Assembly (NCBI GenBank): GCA_958295665.1
Contig: OY282560.1
Coordinates: 208,428,420-208,492,419, forward strand
Reading direction: 5' to 3'
Length of the DNA stretch: 64,000 nucleotides
From: Tipula vernalis
Taxonomy: Eukaryota; Arthropoda; Insecta; Diptera; Tipulidae
Part shown: one piece after another, positions 13,008 through 24,219 of the stretch
Layout of the letters: each line of letters starts with the position of its first letter
Numbering within the stretch: position 1 is the first letter of the stretch
Notes under the pieces: generated by a model
Told to the model about the DNA's origin: nothing
What the model saw: the letters and a program-made list of their open reading frames with translations, nothing else
Database searches by the model: none
Position numbers and translations under genes: made by a program

Positions 13008-13870
13008 ATGGCGGATGGTCGTGATGCGCGCTCATTGCAAACGCAAAATCAACCGTATTTCCCAGATTGAGACATTCGCCAAAGGTGACCTTTCTCACGA
13101 AACAATAGAGCGGATTATAAGGAAGCTGAGAAAAATTACAAGGATAGTGCCGAGATCATCGCGCTTCAAGATATTGTTGAAACTAAATATTTTGAGACAA
13201 AAAGCAAACTTAAGCAAGTATAGAGTTAAAGTTTACAAGAAAAGAACAACACGATGAGTTCGATACCAACTTCCAACAACTTGTAACCAATCAAACATCA
13301 TTTTTAAGCGAAATGGCTAATTTGAACAATAAAGGAGAGAGCGATGTCCGATTACCACGTGTGAATGTCTCTTTCTTTTCTGGGACCTATTCTGAATTTA
13401 CTTCTTTCCGCGATTTATTTGAAGCTTCTACAAACAGTAATCCCAAGATTTCGAAAGTACACAAATTTCAATATCTTAAAGGACTGTTGAAAGGTGAAGC
13501 AGCCGCATTGGTGCGCCATATTTCCATCACAGAAGCAAATTACGATGAGGCGTGGGAAATAATCAAGAGTCGCTACGACAAAAAGAAGCAGGTGACAAAA
13601 ATGCTGTTGAAACAATTTATGGACCAACCATCAATTACTCAGGCTTCAGCAAAGTCTCTTCACCATATGCGTGATGAGAAATTTCGTAGCCTATAATAAA
13701 CTGTGTTTCATATGCCTGTTTAAAAATCTTCTATCGCAAGCTTGTCGTTCGAAATTTAGATGTGGCATATGTCGAGCGAAACATCACACAACTTTACATC
13801 AAGATGCTCGAAAAACTCCAGAGAACACTACTTTATGCACGGAAATCGTTCCCACTTCTTCAAAGAAATG
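13008..13870 (+). pseudogene. BEL/Pao gag remnant (DUF1759 region and zinc fingers)
   Basis: A likely start is ATG at 13008 (MADGRDARSLQTQNQ), followed by a charged, possibly coiled-coil segment broken by stops and shifts. The best preserved part is 13313-13670: LPRVNVSFFSGTYSEFTSF, then FQYLKGLLKGEAAALV and ANYDEAWEIIKSRY, the hallmark of the Pao-type gag region that packs the element RNA. A deletion then joins it to a cysteine/histidine segment at about 13700-13805 (LCFICLF, FRCGICRAKHHTTLH) of the BEL zinc-finger type. Stops and the deletion make it non-functional. Confidence 0.85.
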
Positions 13871-14420
13871 CTGAATCTTTAGATGTCGCCCAAGCACATG
13901 TCACATCTAGTAATAGGTTTGCTGCGCTGTTGCCGACAGCTGTTATTAGGGAGTTAGTGTGCTCAAAGACTGGCATTGCCTCGGAAGAATGCGAAAATTG
14001 CGATAAAAGATCTTATACCTGGCACTGAAACGACCAGAGGTTCAAAAACAATTAAGACAGTGTCTTTATATTCAAATGTAGAAGCGCTAACCCTAGATGT
14101 TTTAATTCTTTCAAAACTAACAAACTCGTTACCTTCTTGTGAAATAAATACTTTTAATTTTATGAAAATTAAAGGGTTACAATTGGCAGATCCACACTTC
14201 AATAAACCTGGAATGGTGGATATTATCATTGGAGCAGATCATTTCTTCAAGATACTACGTGAATGTCATCTAGAAAATTTAGAAGATGATTTAACGGCAC
14301 AAAATTCCATGTTCAGCTGGATAATAGCAGGTGATGCCAAGAACACACAACATTCAACCACGAGCTTTAACTTCCATGTTGGTCTAAATGTTGATGAGAC
14401 AATCCGAAAATTTTAGGAAA
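13871..14420 (+). pseudogene. BEL/Pao protease region (DUF1758-like) remnant
   Basis: LLPTAVI at about 13925, near the usual start of the Pao aspartic protease region, is followed by a gap and then, in frame 13976-14416, by STYPICAL-looking Pao sequence: LTNSLPSCEINTFNFMKIKG, LQLADPHFNKPGMVDIIIGA and DHFFKILRECHLENL, with SMFSWIIAGDA near the end. The catalytic Asp triad of the protease is not evident, consistent with the deletion just before this frame. It belongs to the same pol polyprotein as the reverse transcriptase below. Confidence 0.75.
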
Positions 14421-15463
14421 TGGAGAAACTTCCCACACTTCAAACGAAATTTAGTACGACATAATTCTGGCAGATATATTGTGAAACTACCGCGCTCAAA
14501 GAATCGAACACAACACTGGGAAATTCAGTAAACATTGCGAAAAAACGATTCTTCAATTTAAAAAATAAATTAAAACGCGAACCTAAATTGAAATCGGAAT
14601 ATGTAAAGATTATGCGAGAATACATGATATCAGGACATTTATGTGAGATTCCTAGAGACACTACAACATCCCCAGTGTAGAACAATTATTATTTGCCACA
14701 TCATGCCATTGCAAAGGAGGAAAGTACCACTAAAAAATTGCGCGTTGTGTTCGATGGTTCCTGCAAGACTACCAACGGCAATTCTATAAATAGCATAATT
14801 ATGGTTGGTCCAACCATACACGATATTATTGAAATTCCGATACAATAGAATTGCGATGACGGCGGACATAGAAAAAATGTACAGGCAAGTTATGGTATCT
14901 GAAGATAATCACAAATATCAGCAAAACCTGTGGCGAGAAAATGAAAATGAACCTTTGAAATCATATAAACTAACCACTGTAACATTTGGAATGGCTAGGA
15001 CAGCATTTTTAGCAACACGATCTCACACTGCGTTTGATTTCCAAGAAGAATATCCACTAATTGCTGATGAAATTTTCTATAATTTTTATATAGATGATTA
15101 CCTATCTGGCGCGAATACCGTCAAAGAAGCCCGACATCTCAAAGAAACATTGGAATACGTTTTAAAACAAAGAGGATTGAATTTGCCGAAATGGCAATGA
15201 AATGTGCATGAGTTAAGGGACCAAAGAAACGAAGATTATAAAGCAATGGTTCCCATTGAAGAAACGAATTCATCTACCAAAACCTTAGGCCTTCAATGGA
15301 ATTCGAAAGATGATTCAAGGTAAACCTGTGATATAGCAATTTTGTGGAGACAATTAAGGGACGAACTTCCACTTTTGGAGCAGCTCAAAATATCGCGATA
15401 CGCTAAAGGAAACGATATGAAGATTCATGGGTTTTGTGATGCCAGCGAACGGGCTTATGCATA
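14421..15463 (+). pseudogene. BEL/Pao reverse transcriptase and start of RNase H, broken
   Basis: YYLPHHAIAKEESTTKKLRV followed by VFDGSCKTTNGNSIN (about 14690-14780) is the entry block of Pao reverse transcriptase. A shift follows, then the longest intact piece (14805-15200): MTADIEKMYRQVMV, LTTVTFGMARTAFLATR and FYNFYIDDYLSGANTVKEA, which includes the polymerase motif YIDD. After a stop the frame resumes with STKTLGLQWNSKDD; a deletion then leads to KIHGFCDASERAYA at about 15420-15463, the first strand of RNase H. Both YIDD aspartates survive, but stops, shifts and loss of RNase H and integrase make it dead. Confidence 0.88.
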
Positions 15464-15502
15464 AACATTAATAAATTAAATGATATTTAATATGTTTCGA
15501 AG

Positions 15503-15772
15503 ATTGTAAGAGAAGTCAATCCAGTTTCGAACTGATGAGCTTATGATTATGAAAAAATCAATCTTCTCATCAGGCCGCGGCGACTGGACTGATTATACTA
15601 CAATTTACATTCTATATATACAGAATGTGCTGTGCGTTAAGTACTAGCGAATCGTACTAATACAGATGAATTCTCTTACAATTTTTCTTCTTCACGATAT
15701 TGACACTGCTCTGTGTGTAAGCTAATTTTTACTTTTTATTAATTTTTTTTTTGTTGAATGTTAATTAATTCA
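15503..15772 (-). repeat. structured dispersed repeat, copy 1
   Basis: From about 15517 to 15772 this closely matches 62931-63184, with the same order of blocks and no coding capacity. It contains three foldable parts: a hammerhead-like fold at 15516-15592 on the minus strand; a hairpin at 15607-15628 with arms ACATTCT/AGAATGT; and a 12-bp perfect inverted pair ATTGTAAGAGAA at 15503-15514 with its complement at 15671-15682. The ACATTCT/AGAATGT arms are kept in the second copy although the loop changed in length. No transposon superfamily is recognised. Confidence 0.8.
15516..15592 (-). ncRNA. candidate hammerhead ribozyme (type III-like)
   Basis: Read on the minus strand, TCAGTCCAGTC (15592-15582) ends in a GUC cleavage triplet. 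Then come 8 bases GCCGCGGC, the core CTGATGAG (15573-15566), a stem-loop II region, CGAAA (15529-15525) and CTGGATTGA (15524-15516). Helix III is 9 bp with one G-U, plus the U-A pair next to the cleavage site. Helix II opens with G-C, A-U, A-U, as required, then has an internal loop and a 5-bp hairpin. Weak points: helix I can form only 2 bp with a tetraloop, and helix II is discontinuous. The core order and spacing fit; activity is inference. Confidence 0.45.
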
Positions 15773-16213
15773 AGTAATTTCTAATATGCTACCGGTGGTT
15801 AGACCATTTTAATTGTGTTTCGATTAACACGAGAAGTATATTAGTATCATAGCTATCATAGCAAAAAAGAAATAATCTGATTAAGGGTACTATATTGATT
15901 AAAACAGCTTTGATAAAGATGGTTTAAAACAGTTTTCTAGACCAGTTTAATTTCCAAATCGCACCTTTTTTTTTTGGTTGCTTAGTTCGACTTCAGGAAT
16001 AGCAATAAAGAAGTTACGTGACACGCCTTACTAAATATAAATAGATGTATTAGCTACTCAATCGCATACATTCAGGAATATTTCATCAATAAATGGAATT
16101 ATTAAAATTATTCTTGGAAATTATATTTTGATAATTTAGAAAAACAACTGCACCAATCCCTGCTTGACTTATCTCTTCGTTGCATAAAAATAAATGTTTA
16201 ATTTAATTTTAAA
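15773..16213. other. A+T-rich spacer, no feature recognised
   Basis: No reading frame with a domain, no clear repeat. It separates the structured repeat from the tandem/inverted repeat that follows. Confidence 0.5.
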
Positions 16214-16612
16214 TGGCTATCGGTTAAGCTAAATGTTCAGCTATATCTAATCAAAAAATTAGGAAGTTCTATTGAATTTTGCTACCCTTAGTATTAGGAA
16301 CTAAAAATGTCAATTTATTATTAAGGATGAAATATAAAATTAAATGTTTAATTAAAAAAATTTTATTGGCGCAAAATCACTTGATGGCTATCGGTTAAGC
16401 AAAAAGCTCAGCTATATCTTTGCAAAAAATTAGGAAGTTCTACTGGACTTTGCTACCCTTAGTATTAAAAACTAAAATTCTCAATTTACTACTAAGGCCG
16501 AAATATATAATTAAATGTTTGTTAAAACTTCGGCCTTATTAGTAAATTAACATTTTTTGTTTATAATACCAAGGGTAGCAAAGTAAAATAGAACTTCCTA
16601 AATTTCGGCAAA
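16214..16612. repeat. two tandem copies plus one inverted copy of a ~135-bp unit
   Basis: Unit A (16214-16350) and unit B (16385-16521) both begin TGGCTATCGGTTAAGC and share AGCTATATCT, TTAGGAAGTTCTA, TTTGCTACCCTTAGTATTA and TTAAATGTTT. A third copy at about 16526-16612 is inverted (CTTCGGCCTTATTAGTAAAT, then CCAAGGGTAGCAAAGTA and GAACTTCCTAA). With unit B it makes a hairpin of about 85-bp arms around a short spacer. This is the structure of a palindromic MITE with one duplicated arm. Confidence 0.85.
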
Positions 16613-18668
16613 TGTGTTCTTGGGCCAGTAAAAATATTTTAAATAAACAACTAATTTTATATTTTGGTCTTACTAGTACACAATAACTTTGAATGAAACC
16701 TGACCAACTTAATTCCCCTAAATGTTATTATTTGAGTTTAGTACTGTTATAGTGAAAGAAGAATTTAGTAAAATCAGACTAAAATAATTTTAGTAAAATA
16801 TATTAGAAACTTCATAGGCATGACGTGACCCGACTATATTTATGTCGCTTTTTGGAGTTGAACTGTAAATTTACTATTATTTGACGGAATAATTAGATTT
16901 GTTTTAATATTCCCTGAAATATTGTAAGACATTTTGAAAGATTACACAATCCCAAAGCCACCAAATTTTTATTAGGCAGCTGCGGTACATATTATCCAGG
17001 ATCCGTGCATTTAGCTGGCACATAAGACATAGCACTAACAGATAAAACATAGTTATAGATAGAGGACTCAACTCTTTCGTTGGCGCATATAAACACGTAT
17101 AACATTCCATGGCGACAACATTATCGATGGAACAAGTTAATGTAATCAAATAAATTTGCTATCGGTATAAAAAAGAAAAACAAAAAGCCGGCGAGCTGCA
17201 TTTTATAATAATTTTATATTTCCCATCCGCAAATTTTCAAGTCTAATGAACTACCTACCGTAATACAAAATCTTTATAGCGCAGAATTTGATTATGTAGT
17301 CGTTTATCGATGAATTTTTTATTTCTTCTTATACGATTATCATATAAGAGAGACTAGACTTGCATCCTCTAATTATGTTTGTTACACTCGTATTCTATTA
17401 TACCTGAACAGATTTATTGTTCGTACAAGTATATATATATAACAACAACAAAAATAATAAGTAATTATCACTCAAGTTTAAGAAATCGATAAAATTGTTT
17501 ATATTGCGCGCATGATGTAAGAAAAAAAAGTAAAATTAATGATGAATGCAAATTAATTTCTTGAAGAGAGAAGACCTTGAGTTAAATGTGAAAGTTTCTT
17601 TCTGTAGTTTTTGTGTTTTTTGCTTGCACATTTCAACCAAGTGTATGTACATGTATGTACATATAGTTTTTATGATTAATTAATACAATACACGTAAAAT
17701 AATTTCTTTATTGTATTAGGCGTGTGTGTGCTTTATGATCTCATTAATTAAAAGCGGGCGCTAAATTTGGAGTGATAAGAATTTCGTAAATTTTAAAAAT
17801 TATTTTTTATATTAAAACAAAAAAAAACTTAATTTATTGAGATTGCATTTCAGTTTCAGTTTAACCTACAAGAGTGTGGAGGTTTACATCAAAATATCAT
17901 TCAGATTTTGTAACCAAAAACAAGTAGTTTGGAAATAATGAAAATTGTTGTTTATAGAGGAAAGGCATGGGATGATATTGAGTATATCGATCATAAATTT
18001 TAGTTTGTTCTGCACCAATTTCAGTGTTCTTATTATAAACTTATTAAAAATATTCGCTATTCGAATCGATGATATTAATTTTAAATTTCATTCCAATGTC
18101 ATTATACCATTTGAACTTACATCACTCTAAACAATCTCTAACCAACTTTCAAATTGTCAAGTTTGTTTTACGTTATTAAATAGAAAAGGTTCTATTAGAA
18201 AATATTGATTACTTCCGCACCTTAACTAGATATATGTAGAATAGAGATAATCTGTGACTGATTAATTTACAGGGTGAACCATTTTTTTGATAATTTTCGC
18301 AAAAGTTTTGGAAAATACATTATGCTTTTTAGTTTATTATGTGAGGTTTTATACAAGAAATGAAACGGAACAATTGACCAATTATTTCAATAATAGCTTC
18401 AGTAATCTGTCAGGATCAATACGCCACATAAATTATATTAAATTTTAATTGACATACACGGGCAAACCATCTCGCCAGAAGACAGTAATTGTCGAAAAGC
18501 AACTGCAATTGAAAATAAGAAATTATCCGTAATTGCTCTTCCCATATTATTTGTGTCTCTTGCAAACGATAACATTACGATAACATTGAATTGCTTGTGG
18601 AAAATTATCATAGCAGAAGACTGTGATAATTTGGGTGTATGCGGTCAAAGTCGTGTACTAAAAAATAT
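16613..18668. other. A+T-rich DNA without recognised genes
   Basis: No gene is recognised. CAGGGTGAACCATTTTTTTG at 18271 resembles the end of some mariner-like elements, but no inverted partner was found. Reading frames at 16904-17149 and 17945-18130 show no domain. Confidence 0.45.
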
Positions 18669-18885
18669 TTCCTTTACTTAATATTCACTTAGAACTTTTC
18701 TTCATTTATTGAGTTTTCCTTCATTTAACAGAATTTCACCAAATATAGTTTTCCTTCACTTAACAAAATATCTCATAACTTAGCAAAATTATTCTTTATT
18801 TAATACAAGTTTCCTTCACTTAATATAATTTTCCTTAACTTATTAAAATTTTAAATATTAATCAGAATTTCACTTCACTTAATTT
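18669..18885. repeat. degenerate minisatellite, TTTTCCTTCACTTAA-type unit
   Basis: About ten diverged copies of a unit near 20 bp, recognisable as TTTCCTTCACTTAATA or TTTCCTTCACTTAACA, occur in a row with spacing of roughly 18-25 bp. Copies differ by several bases, so the array is old. Confidence 0.7.
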
Positions 18886-21800
18886 CTTCGTCGTTTGTCC
18901 TTGTCGGCCTATTTTGGCAAGTTGCCTGTTAAAAGGAAGACCCATTTATTCAAAGGCAGATACATAATTTCTTGTCATCTTTGCGTATCAAGACCAAATG
19001 AAATACGAACGTAAATATTATTATAAATTTAAATATTTTTGAAATGTTTGTAGTGTTTTCCTGTCATTCTTGGTCCAATGCTGAACTGCTTTGGAGAGTC
19101 ATCTATTTTAGTATTTGAGTAATTCTAAACTAATTTCTATGTATACGAATTAAAATAGTATATGTACATATTTCACAAATGCTTTATATTTAAAAAAGTT
19201 GGTTGTTTGGGATTGTTTCTTGGTATTTTGCCACCCACTCTTATTCATCTGGTAGCGGTCTGATTGGATAGATTAATATTAACACCGTTGCTTGGGTTAC
19301 GTTGGTCTCTATTAAGTAAGACCAAGAACTACGCCTTTATGCCATCATCAATTTCTTGACACGAGCTCTCCACAAATGGTATGTTAGACATGAAAAAATT
19401 GGCTTTCAGAATAATATCTTTGGCTGATGACAAAATAATCAGAAATGCGACGTTGGATTTAGTCAAAGAATAAAGAAAGTCCCCATAATCTTTATTTCCG
19501 GACATCGACGATTTGCTGATCGCCATTTAATCATCCGAAGAGTATTTTGTATTCATTGCTAACTGACGTCTTACAGTTTCGATAGACCATATACATACGT
19601 TCCAATGTTTTATGATTTCAGAATAAGGTTTTAATTAAATTAGTTGGAAATATGTATTGCTCGAGAACCTGTCCGCACGAGTGATCATCGATAGTTGGAA
19701 CAGCCTTCACGTGAATGGATAATTTTTTTGTTTTGAGTTCAAAATATAACACCATCATCTAACCAAGGATTAAAATAGCTATTTGCATTTTGAATAGTGT
19801 GCTCAAATCATACATTATATTTATATTACGCGAGTTAAGGAACGATAAGATAAAACCTTTGGAATTTTTCAGATGAAATCTAAGTGGCAACAATAACAGT
19901 TAATTGACATTTATTAATACTTCCAAGTTATTACCAGATCTGACATCTATGCGATTTCGAAAATATGCGACGTTGCAAGAGAAACGTTGGTAGATCCACT
20001 AATCTATACAAGTCGACTTGTAATCCTCATACGCAGCTACCACCAATGAAAAGTTTTCTCTACTTATATGTGTCAGTATTTAAATCCAATAGAAAAGTAA
20101 AATAACCAAACAATCAAAATAAACAAAAATGTGTTGTTTCACAAAAGAGATAATCACATAGAATAAATAATCTTCCACAAACACACCACGTTCAAGAGTT
20201 AGTTTTGTGAGTTTGGTTCTTTAAGGCAAAATTTATCTCTCTAAACCATCATTTATGCCTCGGTTTCAGAATCTGATTATTTATGAATACAATGAACAGA
20301 ACTTTTCTAATTGCTACTAACACAGCGGTTGAATTCTCAAACAAATCATTTATTACGGTAAATGTTGATTTGACCGCAGCCTAATTCGGTAAAATCAATT
20401 GCGGAGTATTTTAAATGGAATCATTTTTCATCTGCTGAAATTAGCAATAATGTAGTTTTTAGTTATGTCATATATGGCTTAAAGAGTTATATACTAAGAT
20501 GCTATAGAATTAACTTTCTATTAATAATGACAAATGCAAAATAAATCAATCATTATACACCAATTCCTCGCTTAACGAATTAATTTGTCCCCGAAAAATT
20601 GCGCGTAAACAGAAATTTCATTAACCGAATTTTAATTTTAATTTTGGGTATTTAATGAAAAACTGTAAATTCATAAATGATGCGTTTCCCGGGATGAAAT
20701 GCCGGAAAAAACTTTTGAAATTAATTTTTTTGATTAAATTTGAGGTTTTAAGGAATTTAAAAATTTCAAAACGTCCAAATGATTTAAAAACTTCATAAAT
20801 TTTAGGAATTTGTACAAACCTATGAAATTTGTACAGTTAGAAAATTTCAAAAATTTCAGGAGTCCCGACAATTTTAGTTCTTTTCCAAAATCATGAAATT
20901 GAAAATTTTAACATTTAAAGAAATTTGCAAATTTACATACGACCAGAATTACCTTTAAAATCCTTATAATCAAAGAATTCTTAAATATTTTGAAATTTGT
21001 ATAATTCAGTAAAACCCGCATTTCAATAAAACTATTTGTATTTATTTTAAAGTTCTTTCTTGATTGCTTCTTTCATTATTGAAATTTAAAGAGTTTTTAG
21101 TTTTTTTTAGATTAATTTGGTTAATTTTTAAAATTATAGTTGTAAAATTTCTATTAAATTTCAAAATATTAAATTTCTTAAGAGCGTTTTTTAGCACCAA
21201 ATCAAAATTTGAAGAAATTTATGGAATTTAAAAAAATACGTAAAGCATTTTATAATATTTTGTAAGCTCCTAAAAATTTGGGTCTGATCTGATTACAGTA
21301 AGATGTTAAGCGGGTAAGGTCATATATTTACTAACTTTTATTGAGCCAGTTTTGGTTGTCTCCTGATATTTCATCTTTGGTAATACCAAAAGCATAACAC
21401 TATAGTTACTGCTCGAAATCCAGACCCGATTAAACAGGTTGAAACAGCGGTTTCATATGAACGACAAAGTAACGATATGTTGTATTGATTGTTAGAAAGG
21501 ATTTCAGGACCCTAAAATGTTTTAGACTAATCGCAATAAATTTTCAATGAGCGATGTATTTTAGGAACACCGATGTCGTAGTGGGACAATAATCGGCATA
21601 TTTGGAAGGTTTACGCCGTTAATAATTAAGTCCCAGGAGCACCGAGCTATGCTCGTTCCGAATTACATTAGCGTTTGTTACACGTTCATGTCACTGAGTT
21701 TCACCTCATTCAATTGAGCAATATGTTATTTCCATTTAGACTGTCGATTTTCCAGAAAAATTTCCGACACTCATGTTTGAATCCCATTCTATACTAAACA

Positions 21801-22109
21801 AATCCCATTCTATACAATTCATCCCAATTGAAAGGAAATGGTTTAATTCTATTGAAACTAGAATAATATTCATATTCCCATTTTACAATCCCATTTTCAT
21901 GGTACATACCGAGTTCTATCGAAATCGGTTGAGAAATGGCTTTGGTCCATTGGAATTGGCCATTTTACAGAACCTATACGATTCATATTTGGAACTAATT
22001 TATGATTTCTATATAATTCTCAAAAATCACAATTGAACAAATAAAAAAAACAAAACACAATGCAATATCAATAGCAATAACAACAATTAGATTTTCTTTG
22101 TTAGAAAAT
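18886..22109. other. A+T-rich DNA, partly low complexity, no recognised genes
   Basis: From about 20690 to 21250 the sequence is a low-complexity mixture of AAATTT, AAATTTCAAAAATTT and similar words. No coding domain is seen. A 65-residue minus-strand frame at 19329-19526 and an 87-residue plus-strand frame at 21773-22036 were examined and not recognised. Confidence 0.45.
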
Positions 22110-23245
22110 AAAATAAAAATGAAACCCGAACCTCTCCAGAAAGCCTACTAAAATATTTTTCCAAGAAATCAAAACCCATTACAATTGCTTCCTTTCACTA
22201 GAAAATTTCCATTTAACCAATTACTATTAACAAAAGAAAATAATAAAAATATGAATTCCCATAGGAGGATCCTCTTAAACGAATTTTACTGAAATAAAAC
22301 CACCCCAACCAACATTAATAAAATCAAATAACCGTTTCAGAAACCGGTAGTAAGTTAAAAAGTAAGATAAAACCAAGCAAACAGGGGCTCACCGGACGAG
22401 AACTTCCTTAACGTTTTTTTTTAAGAATCAATACCCGGTGTTATCGCGTTTTGGCACTCGAAAACTCTCTTTCACCAATTATGATCAATAAAAAAATATT
22501 CAAAAAAACGAACCCCAGGCCTATTAGAGGACCCACTAAACGACATTTCCCGAAATCAAAGTCCACTGCAAATGTTTCCTAACACTAGAAAATCCCTGCT
22601 CACCAATTATTACAAAAATCGTTGAACTTAAAAAATGGACCTCGACCATCCGGAGGACCCTCTAAACATATATTTCCCGAAATCAACACCCATTGCAGAC
22701 CTTTCAAAACCCTATTTGACTTCAATCAATACCCATGGCGATCGCTTCCTGCCTCTCGAATATCTCTCATTACCAAATGTTTACCAAAATTGTTAAAATG
22801 AAAAAAGGAACCCGGATACCACTGAAAGACCCTAAGCTAATTTTTTTAAACCAATACCCATTGCAATCTCTGTCTGGCACCCACCCGCTCACAAATTTTT
22901 ACCAAAAATGTAAAAATTAAAAAAAAGAAGCCCGGGCTCAACTGGAGAACCCCCTAAACGAATTTTCCAAAAATTTATACCCATCACAATCGCTTCGTGG
23001 CACTCGAAAACCCTCTTTACCAACTTTTAACAAAATAGTTAAAATTTAAAAAACCCAAGTTCCAATGGATGACACTCTGGACTGGTAAACATACTTACCA
23101 ATTTTCAACAAAATCATTAAAACTATAAAAATGGAGTCTGAATTTTCCTGAAATCAAGACCAATGGGGATCACCTCATACCACTTAAAAACACTTCTTAC
23201 CAATATTTACCAACATCGTGAAAATTACAAAGGAGCCCGAGTAAC
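22110..23245. repeat. satellite-like tandem array, ~126-bp unit, about 8-9 degenerate copies
   Basis: Each unit contains, in order, a GAACCCGG-like start, a GGAGGACCC(T)CTAAACG block, ATTTCCCGAAATCAA, TACCCATTGCAATCGCTTCC, GGCACTCGAAAACCCTC and TTACCAA followed by an A-rich end. The CTAAACG block recurs at about 22144, 22271, 22406, 22532, 22658, 22830, 22950 and 23073. Most gaps are 120-135 bp; one of about 172 contains an extra partial unit. Copies are strongly diverged. The plus strand is notably richer in C than in G compared with its surroundings. Confidence 0.85.
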
Positions 23246-23249
23246 AAAT

Positions 23250-23345
23250 TATCAAAATTTTCGCTCGAGTTAATGATCCTTCACCCAAATGCGTATATGT
23301 ATGTAGTTCACCCAAATTATACCGATATACGTATACATTGATTAC
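23250..23345 (+). repeat. half-copy of the palindromic element at 23654-24010
   Basis: TTTTCGCTCGAGTTAATGAT, then CCTTCACCCAAATGCG and CACCCAAATTATACCGATAT match, in the same orientation, the right arm of the palindromic element downstream (23903-24010). It directly abuts the end of the 126-bp tandem array. Confidence 0.75.
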
Positions 23346-23653
23346 CGACGCGAGTGAAAATTAATGATATCTGTGTAATATTGTGATTGGCTAGCTAACC
23401 ATTGGTAAAAGCGGTCGAAATATTTACTGCAATATAAGTGTCGTATATGAATAACTCAGTATAAGAATCATTTGATCCCCGATTAAGATAATTATCTGGA
23501 TTCAGTAAAAATCAATTCTAATATATTCCGATTAGCGATGATACCGAATATTTTGAAGGTAAAAACAATACCGTTTAAATTATCAATCTTTGCATCTATT
23601 GTTGCAAAAATAATATATATAATATGGTACTGTAAATGTATGTATTGTACTTA

Positions 23654-24010
23654 TTTCGGTAAATGTATAGACATAACTTGAGAAAACTTTACAAACTTAA
23701 TTCGAGCGAAAATCTTGAAAATTTCTTCTAAATCTAATTTGAAAAAAAAAAAAAAAATTCCAGCCTCAATTTACATCATTAGGATTTAATTTCCACTCAT
23801 TTTCGTGATTTTTTGGTCAAGAAAATCACTGGAATAATTAAATCCTACAATTGAAAATTGAATCCAATATTTCCAGAAAATTATTTCAATATCGATTTCA
23901 TATAAATTTTCAAGATTCTCGCTCGAATTAATGATCCTTCACCTAAATACATATATATATGTAGTTTCCCAAATTATACCTACGTTTACTGATATACATA
24001 CATTTACCGT
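23654..24010. mobile_element. palindromic MITE with ~80-110-bp arms
   Basis: The left arm begins with CGGTAAATGTATA and includes TTAATTCGAGCGAAAATCTT; the right arm carries AAGATTCTCGCTCGAATTAA and ends near CATACATTTACCG, its reverse complement. A second, inner inverted pair is built on TAGGATTTAATT and AATTAAATCCTA. The centre is a short hairpin GTGATTTT/AAAATCAC near 23807-23830. There is no coding capacity, and the target duplication was not resolved. Confidence 0.75.
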
Positions 24011-24219
24011 AACTTAAATGTAAATGTAGTTTTTGTAGTTAATTCTTGATTTTTGTGAACGTAAATGTCATAATTGTGCCTTTGCAACACAAATAATTTA
24101 CTATAATAGCCTAAATGTAGCTTACAACTTTTACATTCATCTTTTATTATTATTCAATCATACATGCCATATAAATTTGAAAAAAAAAAACGAAAAAAAA
24201 ATGTATCTCAAGAATGTAA
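24011..24219. other. A+T-rich spacer with A-tracts
   Basis: Nothing gene-like. The A-rich tracts at about 24180-24200 read, on the minus strand, as T runs downstream of the tRNA-like sequence and could act as pol III stops for it. Confidence 0.4.

Larger units (their letters stand above)
12132..15463 (+). mobile_element. BEL/Pao LTR retrotransposon, 3'-truncated and decayed
   Basis: The order 5' LTR, primer-binding site, gag with the Pao-type DUF1759 region, zinc fingers, protease region, reverse transcriptase and start of RNase H is the standard BEL/Pao layout. Frames are broken many times and coding ends at about 15463 inside RNase H. No integrase and no 3' LTR are visible. The structured repeat at 15503 begins about 40 bp downstream, so the 3' part was lost or replaced there. 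Confidence 0.88.

Noticed and set aside
18271..18660. CAGGGTGAACCATTTTTTTG as a transposon end
   Set aside because: Same problem: single end only, no coding or inverted partner seen.
22110..23245. Regular repeats considered as a CRISPR-like array
   Set aside because: Units are whole degenerate tandem copies of ~126 bp without constant short repeats and unique spacers, and the genome is eukaryotic.
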